Assembly: GCF_014171575.1 (NCBI RefSeq)
Contig: NZ_CP050453.1
Coordinates: forward strand, 3,224,001-3,288,000
Direction of reading: 5' to 3'
Source of the DNA: Microbacterium sp. Se63.02b
Lineage (GTDB): Bacteria > Actinomycetota > Actinomycetes > Actinomycetales > Microbacteriaceae
DNA length: 64,000 nt
How positions within the stretch are numbered: the first letter of the stretch is position 1; each line of letters starts with the position of its first letter. This document shows positions 25,790 to 34,098 of the stretch, in pieces. Under the pieces are notes generated by a model that had not been told where the DNA came from, did not search any database, and was given only the letters and a program-made list of their open reading frames with translations. Made by a program: the position numbers and the translations under genes.

Positions 25790-25816
25790 CTAATGGTCTA
25801 CTTTCTAGCCCATTAG
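25790..25816. promoter_or_regulatory. CTAATGG inverted repeat upstream of amine operon
   Basis: CTAATGG at 25790-25796 and CCATTAG at 25810-25816 are perfect inverted arms with a 13-nt AT-rich spacer. The site begins 25 bp upstream of the permease start. It is a strong candidate for the operator of the GntR regulator encoded at the end of the operon. Confidence 0.55.
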
Positions 25817-25886
25817 ATTCGACGGCGCAAGAGTCGACGGTGAGATCGGTACGACGCCCCTCGGCGGAGGCGCGGAGGAGGGGGTG

Positions 25887-26492
25887 TCAGCGGAGGAGGC
25901 CGAGGCTGGCGAGCGCCTGACGGATCAGCGTGCCCCTGCCGTTCTCCATCTCGGCGGCGACGGCATCCGACCCCGCGGCCTCCGGCGAGAACCAGGTGAC
26001 CTCCAGCGCGTCCTGACGCGGTTCGCACGTGCCGGTCACCGGGACCACGAAGGCCAGCGACACGGCGTGCTGCCTGTCGTCGTGGAAAGCGCTCACGCCA
26101 GGGATCGGGAAATACTCCGCCACCGTGAAGGGCAGCGGCTGCGGCGGCAGCAGCGGGAAGGCCATCGGCCCGAGGTCGTTCTCGACGTGCCGGAACAGCG
26201 CATCGCGGATCGTCTCGCCGAACCGGACGCGCCCGGACACGATCGTGCGGGTCATCTCACCCATCGGCGTCGAGCGCAGCAGTATCCCGATCTCGGTCAC
26301 CTGCCCCGAGCCGTCGGTGCGCACCGGGATCGCCTCGACATAGAGCATGGGCAGTCGGCGCCGCGCCTCTTCGAGCTCGAACTCGCTCAGCCAGCCGGGG
26401 TTCGCATCCGGAACGGGCGGGTTCGCATCCCGGAAGCCTCCGAGACCGTCGTCTTCGGGCTCCGGCTCGGGATCAGGTGTGCGGACCGCCAT
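25887..26492 (-). CDS. NUDIX-like DUF4916 family protein
   Basis: A 201-residue protein resembling the actinobacterial DUF4916/NUDIX-hydrolase-like family. A Pro/Asp/Glu-rich N-terminus precedes WLSEFELEEARRRLPMLYVEAIPV, then GEIGILLRS-like strands, and GRVRFGETIRDALFRHVENDLGP occupies the place of the Nudix box. The exact GX5EX7REUXEEXGU pattern is not complete, so hydrolase activity is uncertain. It is divergent from the esterase gene 72 bp away. Confidence 0.75.
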   Translation of the reverse strand: MAVRTPDPEPEPEDDGLGGFRDANPPVPDANPGWLSEFELEEARRRLPMLYVEAIPVRTDGSGQVTEIGILLRSTPMGEMTRTIVSGRVRFGETIRDALFRHVENDLGPMAFPLLPPQPLPFTVAEYFPIPGVSAFHDDRQHAVSLAFVVPVTGTCEPRQDALEVTWFSPEAAGSDAVAAEMENGRGTLIRQALASLGLLR

Positions 26493-26564
26493 GTGTCCTT
26501 TCTACCAGCCACCTCCCCCGATCGACACCGGCAGCACGTCGGCGGCCCCTGGCAGGATGGCGGT

Positions 26565-27221
26565 GTGAGCGAGAACCTGACGATCGACGACAGCGCGACC
26601 CGGTGGTCGCACCTCGACCGCGACCGGATGCCGCTGCTGGTGCTGCTGCACGGGTACGGGGCGGATGAGCACGACCTCTTCGGACTCGTCCCCCATCTCC
26701 CGAAGGGGATCGCCGTCGCATCCGTCGCGGCTCCTCTCGCACCGCCATGGCCCATGCCTGGGCGCTCCTGGTACGCGATCGAGGGACTCGACGGTCGCAG
26801 CCCCGGGGCGGTGACCGTCGCAGCCGAGGCGTTCCTGCGCTGGCTCGACGACGTCGCGCGAGACGCCCCCTCGGTCGCGCTGCTCGGGTTCTCGCAGGGT
26901 GCCGCCGTGTCGCTGCAGGCCTTGCGCCTGGCACCCGACCGTTTCGGCGCAGTGGTCGCCTTGAGCGGATACGCCGCGTCGGGCGAGCTTCCGGGCGATG
27001 AGGCGCTGGCCGAGCTGCGACCGCCGGTGTTCTGGGGCCGCGGCACGCACGACGATGTCATCCCGCCCGCACTCGTCGAGCACACGGCGCAGTGGCTGCC
27101 CGCGCATTCCGACCTGTCCGGCCGGGTGTACACGGGGCTCACGCACAGCATCTCCGAGGAAGAGCTCGCCGACGTGCACCGCTTCCTCACGAAGTGGATC
27201 GAGGGGATCGCGAAGGACTGA
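26565..27221 (+). CDS. Alpha/beta hydrolase, carboxylesterase/phospholipase-like
   Basis: A 218-residue serine hydrolase. The nucleophile elbow is LGFSQGAAVSL, the acid is in GTHDDVIP and the histidine in LTHSISEEEL; LLVLLHGYGADEHD forms the oxyanion region. This is the compact carboxylesterase family (YpfH/phospholipase-carboxylesterase type). The start is GTG at 26565, giving SENLTIDDSATRWSHL. It ends 73 bp before the convergent SIP gene, with a hairpin between them. Natural substrate unknown. Confidence 0.88.
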   Translation: MSENLTIDDSATRWSHLDRDRMPLLVLLHGYGADEHDLFGLVPHLPKGIAVASVAAPLAPPWPMPGRSWYAIEGLDGRSPGAVTVAAEAFLRWLDDVARDAPSVALLGFSQGAAVSLQALRLAPDRFGAVVALSGYAASGELPGDEALAELRPPVFWGRGTHDDVIPPALVEHTAQWLPAHSDLSGRVYTGLTHSISEEELADVHRFLTKWIEGIAKD

Positions 27222-27241
27222 GCCGGTCCGGCGTTCGGCGA

Positions 27242-27278
27242 CGGCACCGCTGCGCACCCTCCGAGGAACGCGGTGCCG
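27242..27278. terminator. Stem-loop between convergent esterase and SIP genes
   Basis: CGGCACCGC at 27242-27250 pairs perfectly with GCGGTGCCG at 27270-27278 across 19 nt; a TCTTTC follows at 27291. Position between two converging stops supports a terminator role. Confidence 0.45.
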
Positions 27279-27294
27279 CCGCCGAGACGGTCTT

Positions 27295-29047
27295 TCAGGA
27301 GCGGACGAGGATGGTCGCCTCGATTCCCCAGCCGAGCGGCTCCGCCCGCTCCCACGTCCATCCCGCAGCCGCTGCCAGTTCACCCAGCCGCTCGCTGGAG
27401 CGGAACGGCGCGCCGGTCATCGCGAAGCCGACGATCCGGTGCTCCTCGGCATCGGGGCTGAGCGCATCGGGCCTGCTCGACTCGAGGAGGACCACCCGCG
27501 ACGCGTGCGGGGCGAGCTCATCGAGCAGCGTGACCGCCTCGGCATCGGTCCGGTGCGCGAGGGCGAGGGCGAGCACGGCGACCTCGACCGGACGGCCGTC
27601 CCACACCGTCGCGGCGTCACCCGCGTCCTCGACGATCGCGTCACGCACCAGGCCGTGCTCGTGAAGCGCGATGTCGATGCCGCCCCGTGATCCGTCCTCG
27701 AAAGCGCCCACGACGGCAGGAGCGCCTGGACCGACGACGAGCAGGCCGGAGACGTCGTCCCACATCGGGTCCGCCACGAAGCCGTCGAGCAGATACGCGA
27801 GCCGGCCGGCATCCTCCACGAGAACTTCGACGTGCGTGGCATCGGTCTGCGCCTGCGCCGCAAGGGTGTCGCCGTGCGCCCGCTGCCACGGCGAGACGCC
27901 GTCGCGCAGCGCGTGATCGAGGTCGCGCAGTGCCAGCACGGCCTCTGCCTCCAGTCCCTCGAATTCCTCGCGGTGATGCTCCTCGAGCAGCTCCTCCCCG
28001 AAGCGCCCGAGGGAGAGCGCGTCGACATCCCCGGCGATCACCTCGGCGGAGGTGAGGATGCCGCGCAGCGCGTCCAGCGACCGCGGGGCCACCCCGAGTC
28101 CCCGGCGAGCGTCGACAGCGGGAGCGGGCCGTCGGCCAAGGCATCCACCACGCCCAGCCGGACGGCCGCTCTGACGACGAGCCAGGGCACGGGAGACGCC
28201 GGCTCGACCACCGGGGATCCTCCGGCGCCGATGCGTCATCCCCCACCGACGCCGTCTCCGCATGCCAGTAGCCGGTGATGTTCAGGCGATCCTTCGCGAG
28301 TCCCCTCTCGCGCTGCAGGAAGCGTCGCACCGGCAGCAGTGCACGACTCTCCGCGGCGGCCCAGGCGTAGCCCTCGCCCTCGGTCGGAAGCACGAGGTTG
28401 CGGACGGCCTCCTCGAGCGCCGCCGCGTCGCCGCCGGGCGCGGTCACCCAGGTCACGGTGTCACCGGGACGGACGCTCAGCTCCTGGCGGGCGGCATCGT
28501 CCTCGACCAGCAGCAGTACATGCGCCACCGCGTCGGTCGGACGCTCGTCGAGGAAGCGCCCGACCGCGGGGAGGCCGGTCTCGTCGGCGATCAGCACGAT
28601 CCAATCGAGCTCCTCCGGCAGCCGCAGCGAGGACTTCGGCCCCACGAAGGAGAGTTCGTCGCCGATCGCGGCCGATTGCGCCCAGGACGCGGCGGGCCCG
28701 TCGCCGTGCAGTACGAAGTCGAGCGCCATCTCGCCGCCGCCGACATCCACCCAGCGCGGCGTGTAGTCGCGGGCGAGCCGGTTCTCGGCGGCGGTCCACT
28801 CGATGCCGTGCGGGAGCTGGATAGGGAGCGCCGAATCGAGGTCGCCGTCCGCGGCGAAGATCAGCTTTATGTGGTCGTCGAATCCCGGGGCCGCGAAGGC
28901 CCGGTGGACGTGCCCGTCGACAGTGGCCTCTCCCAGCCCGTCTCCGCCGACGACGATGCGCCGCATCCGAGGAGTGATCTCCTCGATGCGGCGCACCGCC
29001 ACGCGGCGCACGACCAGCGGATGGGAGGTGAATGCGCGCTGTGCCAT
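27295..29047 (-). CDS. Siderophore-interacting ferric reductase fused to O-methyltransferase-like domain (frame broken)
   Basis: About 584 residues. The first 270 form a ViuB/SIP flavin reductase that releases iron from ferri-siderophores: RRIEEITPRMRRIVVGG, DDHIKLIFAADGD, and the closing GYAWAAAESRALLPVRRFL with NITGYWH. After a linker, residues about 290-580 resemble a plant/actinobacterial O-methyltransferase: a dimerisation winged helix (VRLGVVDALADGPLPLSTLA) and a Rossmann-like part (GLLVVGPGAPAVVGAFEDG). Two missing bases in G/C runs near 28211 and 28094 join the parts. Start ATG at 29047 is one base after the binding-protein stop. Confidence 0.75.
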
Positions 29048-29048
29048 C

Positions 29049-30041
29049 TCAGCCGAACAGCTCCTCGATGATGTCGAGCAGAGCCAGCGCCTCGTCGTAG
29101 TCGCCACGGGCGACCCAGTACGGCAGCACGTAGGCGGCGTCGTCCTGGAACGCCGGGAGCGCGGCGAGGACCGGGTTCTCGGACAGCGTGTCGATGTCGC
29201 CGATGTCGGTGTTGAAGCCGGTGATGAAGACAGTCGGCTGCGTGATGACCTGGCCGACCTGCTCGGTCGACAGCTCGAACGAGTCGCCGCCCGGGGTGTA
29301 GGGCTCGTAGCCGCCCTCGGCGAAGAGCGGTGCGGCCTCGATGCCGACGGCGTCGAACACCACGGGAAGGCCCATGTCCTCGCGGGCGACGTACACCGTG
29401 CCGTCGGGGAGGATCGAGAGGAAAGCGGAGGGAGCGGTCGGGACCGTGATGTTCGCCGCGACCTCGTCCACGCGGTCCTCGTACGCCGCGAGCGCCTCGT
29501 CATAGAGCTCGCCCTTGCCGAAGACGTCCTCGGCGAGGAACGAGTACTGGTCCTGCCATGTCGCCTTGTCTCCGCTCACCAGAACGGTGGGCGCGATATC
29601 GCTGAGGTCGTCGTAGGCATCGGTGGCGAGGAACAGCGGGAAGCCGATGCCACCGCCGACGATCAGGTCGGGCTCGAGCGCGAGGATCGCCTCGAGGTCG
29701 AAGCCGTCGCCGCTCCAGGTGATGAACTCGGTGCCCTGCTTCTCGGCATCCTCTGCCCAGAAGTCGGAGAACGACGCCTCGTAGCCGAAGTCCTCGGAGG
29801 TGAGCGCCGCGACCGGCACGTCGAGGTCGTAGAGGTAGCCGGCGAGTGCGTAGTTCAGCACCACGACCTTCTGCGGATCGGCGGGGACGGTGACCTCGCC
29901 CTGCTCGGTGGTGACGACGCGGGTCGTCGCCTCTTCGGATGCGCCGGCTCCCGACTCGGGGGCGGGATCGGCGGCGCACGATGCCAGGGCGAACAGGGCG
30001 ACCACGGGGAGCGCGGCGAGAAGGCGGAAGGATCTGGACAT
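29049..30041 (-). CDS. Iron-siderophore ABC transporter substrate-binding lipoprotein
   Basis: A 330-residue FecB/BtuF-type periplasmic-binding protein. The signal peptide ends in a lipobox (LFALASC), so the mature protein is membrane-anchored at Cys-23 or so. DPQKVVVLNYALAGYLYDL, LEPDLIVGGGIG and the second-lobe GLPVVFDAVG are typical of the helical-backbone metal receptor fold. The ATG at 30041 follows GAGGTCTCTCC. It is divergent from the AraC regulator with an iron-box-like site between them, and the matching permeases and ATPase are on the other strand at 30993-33857. Confidence 0.9.
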   Translation of the reverse strand: MSRSFRLLAALPVVALFALASCAADPAPESGAGASEEATTRVVTTEQGEVTVPADPQKVVVLNYALAGYLYDLDVPVAALTSEDFGYEASFSDFWAEDAEKQGTEFITWSGDGFDLEAILALEPDLIVGGGIGFPLFLATDAYDDLSDIAPTVLVSGDKATWQDQYSFLAEDVFGKGELYDEALAAYEDRVDEVAANITVPTAPSAFLSILPDGTVYVAREDMGLPVVFDAVGIEAAPLFAEGGYEPYTPGGDSFELSTEQVGQVITQPTVFITGFNTDIGDIDTLSENPVLAALPAFQDDAAYVLPYWVARGDYDEALALLDIIEELFG

Positions 30042-30105
30042 GGAGAGACCTCGGGTTCGACGGGTGCAGGGACCGGCGGGCAGGCGACGGACGGCGCCGC
30101 TCGGG

Positions 30106-30124
30106 TAAGGTAAGGCTATTCTCA
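30106..30124. promoter_or_regulatory. DtxR/IdeR iron-box-like site
   Basis: The 19 bases from 30106 match the DtxR/IdeR consensus TTAGGTTAGGCTAACCTAA at 14 positions, with the core AGGTAAGGCTA. The site lies between the divergent binding-protein gene and the AraC-type gene, so iron-replete repression of the locus is likely. Confidence 0.65.
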
Positions 30125-30194
30125 CTAACCGGTCGAATCGTGACGCATGCGACATCGACGCGGACGGATACGACATGTCTCGGAGGGGAACCGC

Positions 30195-30937
30195 GTGCGA
30201 TCCACCGCCCTCGCCGGCACCGTCCCGGAGAACTCGATCCGTTTCCTCGGACACGACACCCATGAGCACGACGAGCCGCACGTCGTCTACGTGGTGACGG
30301 GGTCGGCCGTGCTGACCGTCGACGGCGTCGACATCCCGCTCGGCCGGCACGAGGCCGCCTGGCTGCAGCCGCACATCCCTCACGCGGTCAGGGTGCGCGA
30401 GGGCGGGACGGTCCTGGGGCCGATCCTCGAGGATGCCGCATCGCCCGCGACGCGCGTCCGCGTGCTCGGTGTGGTCCCCGCACTCGTCGACGTCATGACC
30501 ACCGCGCTCGTCGCAGCGCCCAGCACCGATGAGCAGATCCTGCCGTTCCGCCGGGCGATCGCCCGCGTTCTGGAGACCGTGTCACGCCCGTACTTCCCCG
30601 TCGTGTACCCCGAGCATCCGGCCGCCAAGCGTCTCGCGAAAGATGCTCTGCGTCTGCCTCTCCCCCTCGACGAGCTGTCGGCACGCCATCGGATGAGCGC
30701 CCGCCAGGTGCAGCGCATCTTCGTCACGGAGACGGGCTGGTCGTTCTCGCGCTGGCGGGGTCGGGCTCGCATGAATGCCGCGGTCGCGCACCTGGTGGGG
30801 GCGGCGACCTGACCGCGGCAGCACGGCTCTCGGGTTTCCGCACCAGGTCGGGGCTCGTGAAGGCCCTCAGCCGAGAGACCGGGATCCCCTCCGACCGCCT
30901 CACTGCCGATGCCCGCGGCGCCCTCACCGACGCCTGA
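30195..30937 (+). CDS. AraC-family regulator with cupin N-terminus (frame broken)
   Basis: About 247 residues. An N-terminal cupin-like sensor (HEHDEPHVVYVVTGSAVLTV) precedes two AraC helix-turn-helix motifs: LDELSARHRMSARQVQRIF, and after a break near 30809 LTAAARLSGFRTRSGLVKALSRE. One missing C in GCGACCTGACC creates the apparent stop at 30812; the restored frame ends at 30937. The GTG at 30195 follows GGAGGGG by seven nt. It heads the permease operon and probably controls siderophore uptake. Confidence 0.8.
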
Positions 30938-30992
30938 ACCGCACGGCGCGACGGTCGGAAGCTGTTAGCGTTTCGGCGTCCAGAGGAGCCCC

Positions 30993-32042
30993 ATGACCAC
31001 CGCCACGCGCACCGAGCCGGCCACCGGATCCGGCGTTCGGCAGACGCGTACCCGGCGCCGGGTGTTCGGACTCGTCGTCTCGCTGTTGCTCCTCGCCGTA
31101 CTGTGTGTGCTGAGCGTGGTCGTGGGGTCGGCCGCGCTGCCGCTCGACGTGGTCTGGAAGGCGTTCGTGGCACCGGACGGATCGGTGAGCCAGGTCACGG
31201 TCACCAGCGCCCGCGTCGACCGCACGGTGCTCGGCCTCCTCGTGGGCGCCGCGCTGGGAGTCTCGGGGGCGCTCATCCAGGCTCTCACCCGGAACCCGCT
31301 CGCCGATCCCGGCATCCTCGGGGTGAACGCCGGAGCGGGCTTCGCGGTCACGCTCGCGGTGGCCTTCCTCGGGATCACCCGGATCGACCAGTACCTGCCG
31401 TTCGCGTTCGTCGGCGCCATCGCGGCGTCCGCTCTCGTCTACCTCGCTGCCGGCGCCGGTCGTGGTACGGGGTCTCCAGTGCGTCTGACGCTGGTCGGTG
31501 TGGCGTTCGCGGCTGTGCTCACCGGGTTCTCGCACACGCTCGCCCTCATCGACACCGAGACGTTCGACCGGATGCGCTTCTGGGGTGCGGGCACGCTCGC
31601 CGATCGCCCGAGCGGCACCATCGACGCGATCCTCGTGCCGATCGCGGTCGGACTCCTGATCGCGGCGTTCTGCGCGCGTCCGCTGAACGCCCTCGCACTC
31701 GGTGAAGACACCGCGCGGGCCGTCGGGGTACGGCTCGGCGTCACACGGGTCGCGATCATCCTGGCCGTCGCGCTCCTGTGCGGCGCGGCGACGGCGGCCG
31801 TCGGACCCCTGGTGTTCGTCGGACTGGTCGTCCCCCACGCCGTGCGATGGATCACCGGACCCGACTGGATCTGGATCACGCTGTACTCCGCCATGCTCGC
31901 GCCCGCCCTGGTGCTCGGCGCCGACATCCTCGGACGGATCCTCGTGATCCCCGCCGAGCTGCAGGTCGGCGTGATGCTGCCGCTGATCGGCGCGCCCGTG
32001 CTCATCGCGCTCGTCCGCGGCCGGAAGGCGAAGGCCCTGTGA
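30993..32042 (+). CDS. FecCD-family iron-siderophore permease 1
   Basis: A 349-residue BtuC/FecCD permease with about ten membrane helices. Conserved patches are ARVDRTVLGLLVGAALGVSGALIQ, TRNPLADPGILGVNAGAGF and the cytoplasmic EAA-like coupling region ALGEDTARAVGVRLG. GPLVFVGLVVPHAVR is diagnostic of the family. It overlaps the second permease by GTGA, so the two should assemble as a heterodimer. The nearby lipoprotein would deliver the ligand. Confidence 0.93.
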   Translation: MTTATRTEPATGSGVRQTRTRRRVFGLVVSLLLLAVLCVLSVVVGSAALPLDVVWKAFVAPDGSVSQVTVTSARVDRTVLGLLVGAALGVSGALIQALTRNPLADPGILGVNAGAGFAVTLAVAFLGITRIDQYLPFAFVGAIAASALVYLAAGAGRGTGSPVRLTLVGVAFAAVLTGFSHTLALIDTETFDRMRFWGAGTLADRPSGTIDAILVPIAVGLLIAAFCARPLNALALGEDTARAVGVRLGVTRVAIILAVALLCGAATAAVGPLVFVGLVVPHAVRWITGPDWIWITLYSAMLAPALVLGADILGRILVIPAELQVGVMLPLIGAPVLIALVRGRKAKAL

Positions 32043-33087
32043 GCGCGACCCTCGTCCTGCGCGCGGGCCCCCTCTCGGTGCGCACCACCCGCCGGATGCT
32101 GCTGGTGTGCGCGACGCTCATCGCGCTCTCCCTCGGCCTCGCCGTCTGGGCGATGACGCTCGGCAGCTACGGAGTGAGCGCCGGTGAGGTGATCGGCGCC
32201 TTCCTCGGACAGTCCGAAGGTGCGGTGCGCAAGGTCGTCATCGAGTGGCGGGCGCCCCGGGTGGTCGCGGCGCTGCTGTTCGGCGCGGCGCTGGGCATCT
32301 CGGGCAGCATCTTCCAGTCCCTCACCCGCAACCCCTGGGCAGCCCGGATGTGATCGGCTTCAGCACCGGCTCGTACTCGGGCGTGATCCTGATGATGCTG
32401 ACCGGCGCGACCGGCTATGCCGCCTACGCCGCCGGGGCGCTGATCGGCGGCGTGCTGACCGCGACGATCGTCTACCTGCTGGCGTTCCGCCGCGGCATGC
32501 AGGGGTTCCGGCTCATCATCGTCGGCATCGCGATGGGCGCGCTCCTGCAGTCCCTGAACACATGGTTCAGCACCAGGGCCGACGTCGACCTCGCGCTGCG
32601 TGCGGCCGTCTGGGGCGCGGGATCCCTCGCGGCGGTCGACTGGACCACTCTCGGGTTCGCGGCGATCGCGATCGCCGCGGTACTGCTGTGCGCACCCGCC
32701 GCTCAGCGCCGGATGCGACGGCTCGAGCTGGGCGACGACGCCGCGGCCATGCTCGGCATCCCCCTCGAACGCACGCGCGGCATGCTCATGCTGCTCGGGG
32801 TGGCCGCGATCGCCGCGGTGACCGCCGCCGCGGGGCCGATCGCGTTCGTGGCCCTGGCCGCCCCGCAGATCGGGCAGCGGCTGACCGGGCGCGGCACCTC
32901 GGTCGACCTCGTCGGGGCCGCGCTGACCGGGTCGGTGCTGCTGCTCGTCGCGGATGTGATCGCCCAGCATGCGATCCCCGACGTGACCCTGCCGACCGGT
33001 GCCGTGACGATCTGCATCGGCGGCCTCTATCTGCTCGTGCTGCTCACGCGCGAGAGCAGGCGCTTCACCGGAGGAGGACGACGATGA
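32039..33087 (+). CDS. FecCD-family iron-siderophore permease 2 (frame broken)
   Basis: About 349 residues, the second half of the permease heterodimer. It starts at GTG 32039 overlapping the first permease. The frame stops at 32353 after LTRNP because one G is missing; the family-typical LTRNPLGSPDVIGFSTGSY resumes in the next frame. Later features are LGDDAAAMLGIPLERTRG and GPIAFVALAAPQIGQRL. The stop overlaps the ATPase start (ATGA), which confirms the reconstructed frame. Confidence 0.9.
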
Positions 33088-33857
33088 CACGACTCGCGAC
33101 CGAGGACCTGCGCGCCGGCTACGGCGGACGCGGGGTGCTCGTCGGACTCGACGTTCGGATCCCCGATGGCGAACTCACGGTGATCGTCGGGCCGAACGCC
33201 TGCGGCAAGTCGACGCTGCTGCGCGCGCTTGCCCGGCTGCTCCCCGCCACCGGAGGCCGCGTGCTCCTGGACGGCGGCGACATCACCCGCCTGTCGACGA
33301 AGGAGGTGGCACGGCGGATGGGTCTACTGCCGCAGAGCCCGCTCGCCCCCGAGGGAATCACGGTCGCGGACCTCGTCGGACGCGGCCGCTACCCGCATCA
33401 GAGCGTGCTCTCGAGTTGGTCGGCCGACGACGAGCGGGCGGTCACGGAGGCCATGGCGGCCACGAACGTCACCGACCTCGCCGAGCGCAACGTCGACGAA
33501 CTCTCCGGTGGACAGCGCCAGCGTGCCTGGATCGCGATGGCGCTGGCCCAGGAAACCCCGATCCTGCTACTGGACGAGCCGACGACGTTCCTCGACATCG
33601 GGCATCAGATCGAGGTGCTCGAACTCGTCACCCGGCTGCACCAGGAGGGGCGGACGGTCGTCGTGGTGCTGCACGACATCAACCAGGCCGCCCGCTACGC
33701 CTCGCACCTAGTCGCGATGAAGGACGGGCGCATCGTCGCCGAGGGCGCACCGCGCGACATCGTCGATGCGCGGCTGCTCACCGAGCTGTTCGACCTGGAG
33801 GCGCGAGTGATCGCCGACCCCGATACCGGTGCACCCGTCGTGCTCCCCGGTCGCTGA
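33084..33857 (+). CDS. ABC transporter ATP-binding protein, iron-siderophore uptake
   Basis: A 257-residue FepC/FhuC-type ATPase. Walker A is GPNACGKSTLL (Cys in place of the usual Gly/Ala), the signature is LSGGQRQRAWIAMALAQ, Walker B is ILLLDEPTTFLD and the switch histidine is in VVLHDINQAARY. It energises the two FecCD permeases encoded immediately upstream and overlaps the second by 4 bp. The operon is thus AraC regulator, permease, permease, ATPase. Confidence 0.93.
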   Translation: MTRLATEDLRAGYGGRGVLVGLDVRIPDGELTVIVGPNACGKSTLLRALARLLPATGGRVLLDGGDITRLSTKEVARRMGLLPQSPLAPEGITVADLVGRGRYPHQSVLSSWSADDERAVTEAMAATNVTDLAERNVDELSGGQRQRAWIAMALAQETPILLLDEPTTFLDIGHQIEVLELVTRLHQEGRTVVVVLHDINQAARYASHLVAMKDGRIVAEGAPRDIVDARLLTELFDLEARVIADPDTGAPVVLPGR

Positions 33858-33867
33858 GACCCAGCTC

Positions 33868-33905
33868 CGACACGCCCGGGTTGCGCAACGGCGACACGCC
33901 CGGGT
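33868..33905 (+). repeat. Direct repeat pair overlapping a candidate promoter
   Basis: CGACACGCCCGGGT occurs at 33868-33881 and again at 33892-33905, a 24-bp period (more than two helical turns). TTGCGC at 33881-33886 and TATCGT at 33905-33910 with an 18-bp spacer form a promoter candidate embedded in the repeats. Confidence 0.6.
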
Positions 33906-34098
33906 ATCGTCGGGGAGTCCTGTCCGCCGTGTCTGGAAGTCCTTTGATCTGATCCGTCGCCTCCGCGCTCCTCTTTCCGCGCGCTGACCCGACGATCGCC
34001 GACTCCACGGCAGACCCTCCCCACCGCATTCCGTGATGCGTTCACGGCCCGGCAGGGGCTCGGTGTCAGTGCACCCTCGCACTCGACAGGAGACACTC
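33881..34098 (+). promoter_or_regulatory. Promoter and long 5' leader of the ABC-F gene
   Basis: With TTGCGC/TATCGT as promoter, transcription would start near 33917, leaving a leader of about 180 nt before the ABC-F start. The leader holds a possible 7-codon open frame (GTG at 33929, stop at 33950-33952, reading MSGSPLI) with a GGGGAG upstream, and a CCGTGA/TCACGG hairpin at about 34032-34048. This could be a ribosome-sensing attenuator; the evidence is positional only. Confidence 0.4.

Noticed and set aside
33868..33905. CRISPR-like repeat
   Set aside because: Only two short repeats with a 10-bp spacer; no array and no cas genes in the window.
34033..34098. Longer start of the ABC-F protein (22 residues upstream)
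   Set aside because: The upstream ATG has no RBS, while ATG 34099 is preceded by ACAGGAGA and gives the family-like N-terminus.
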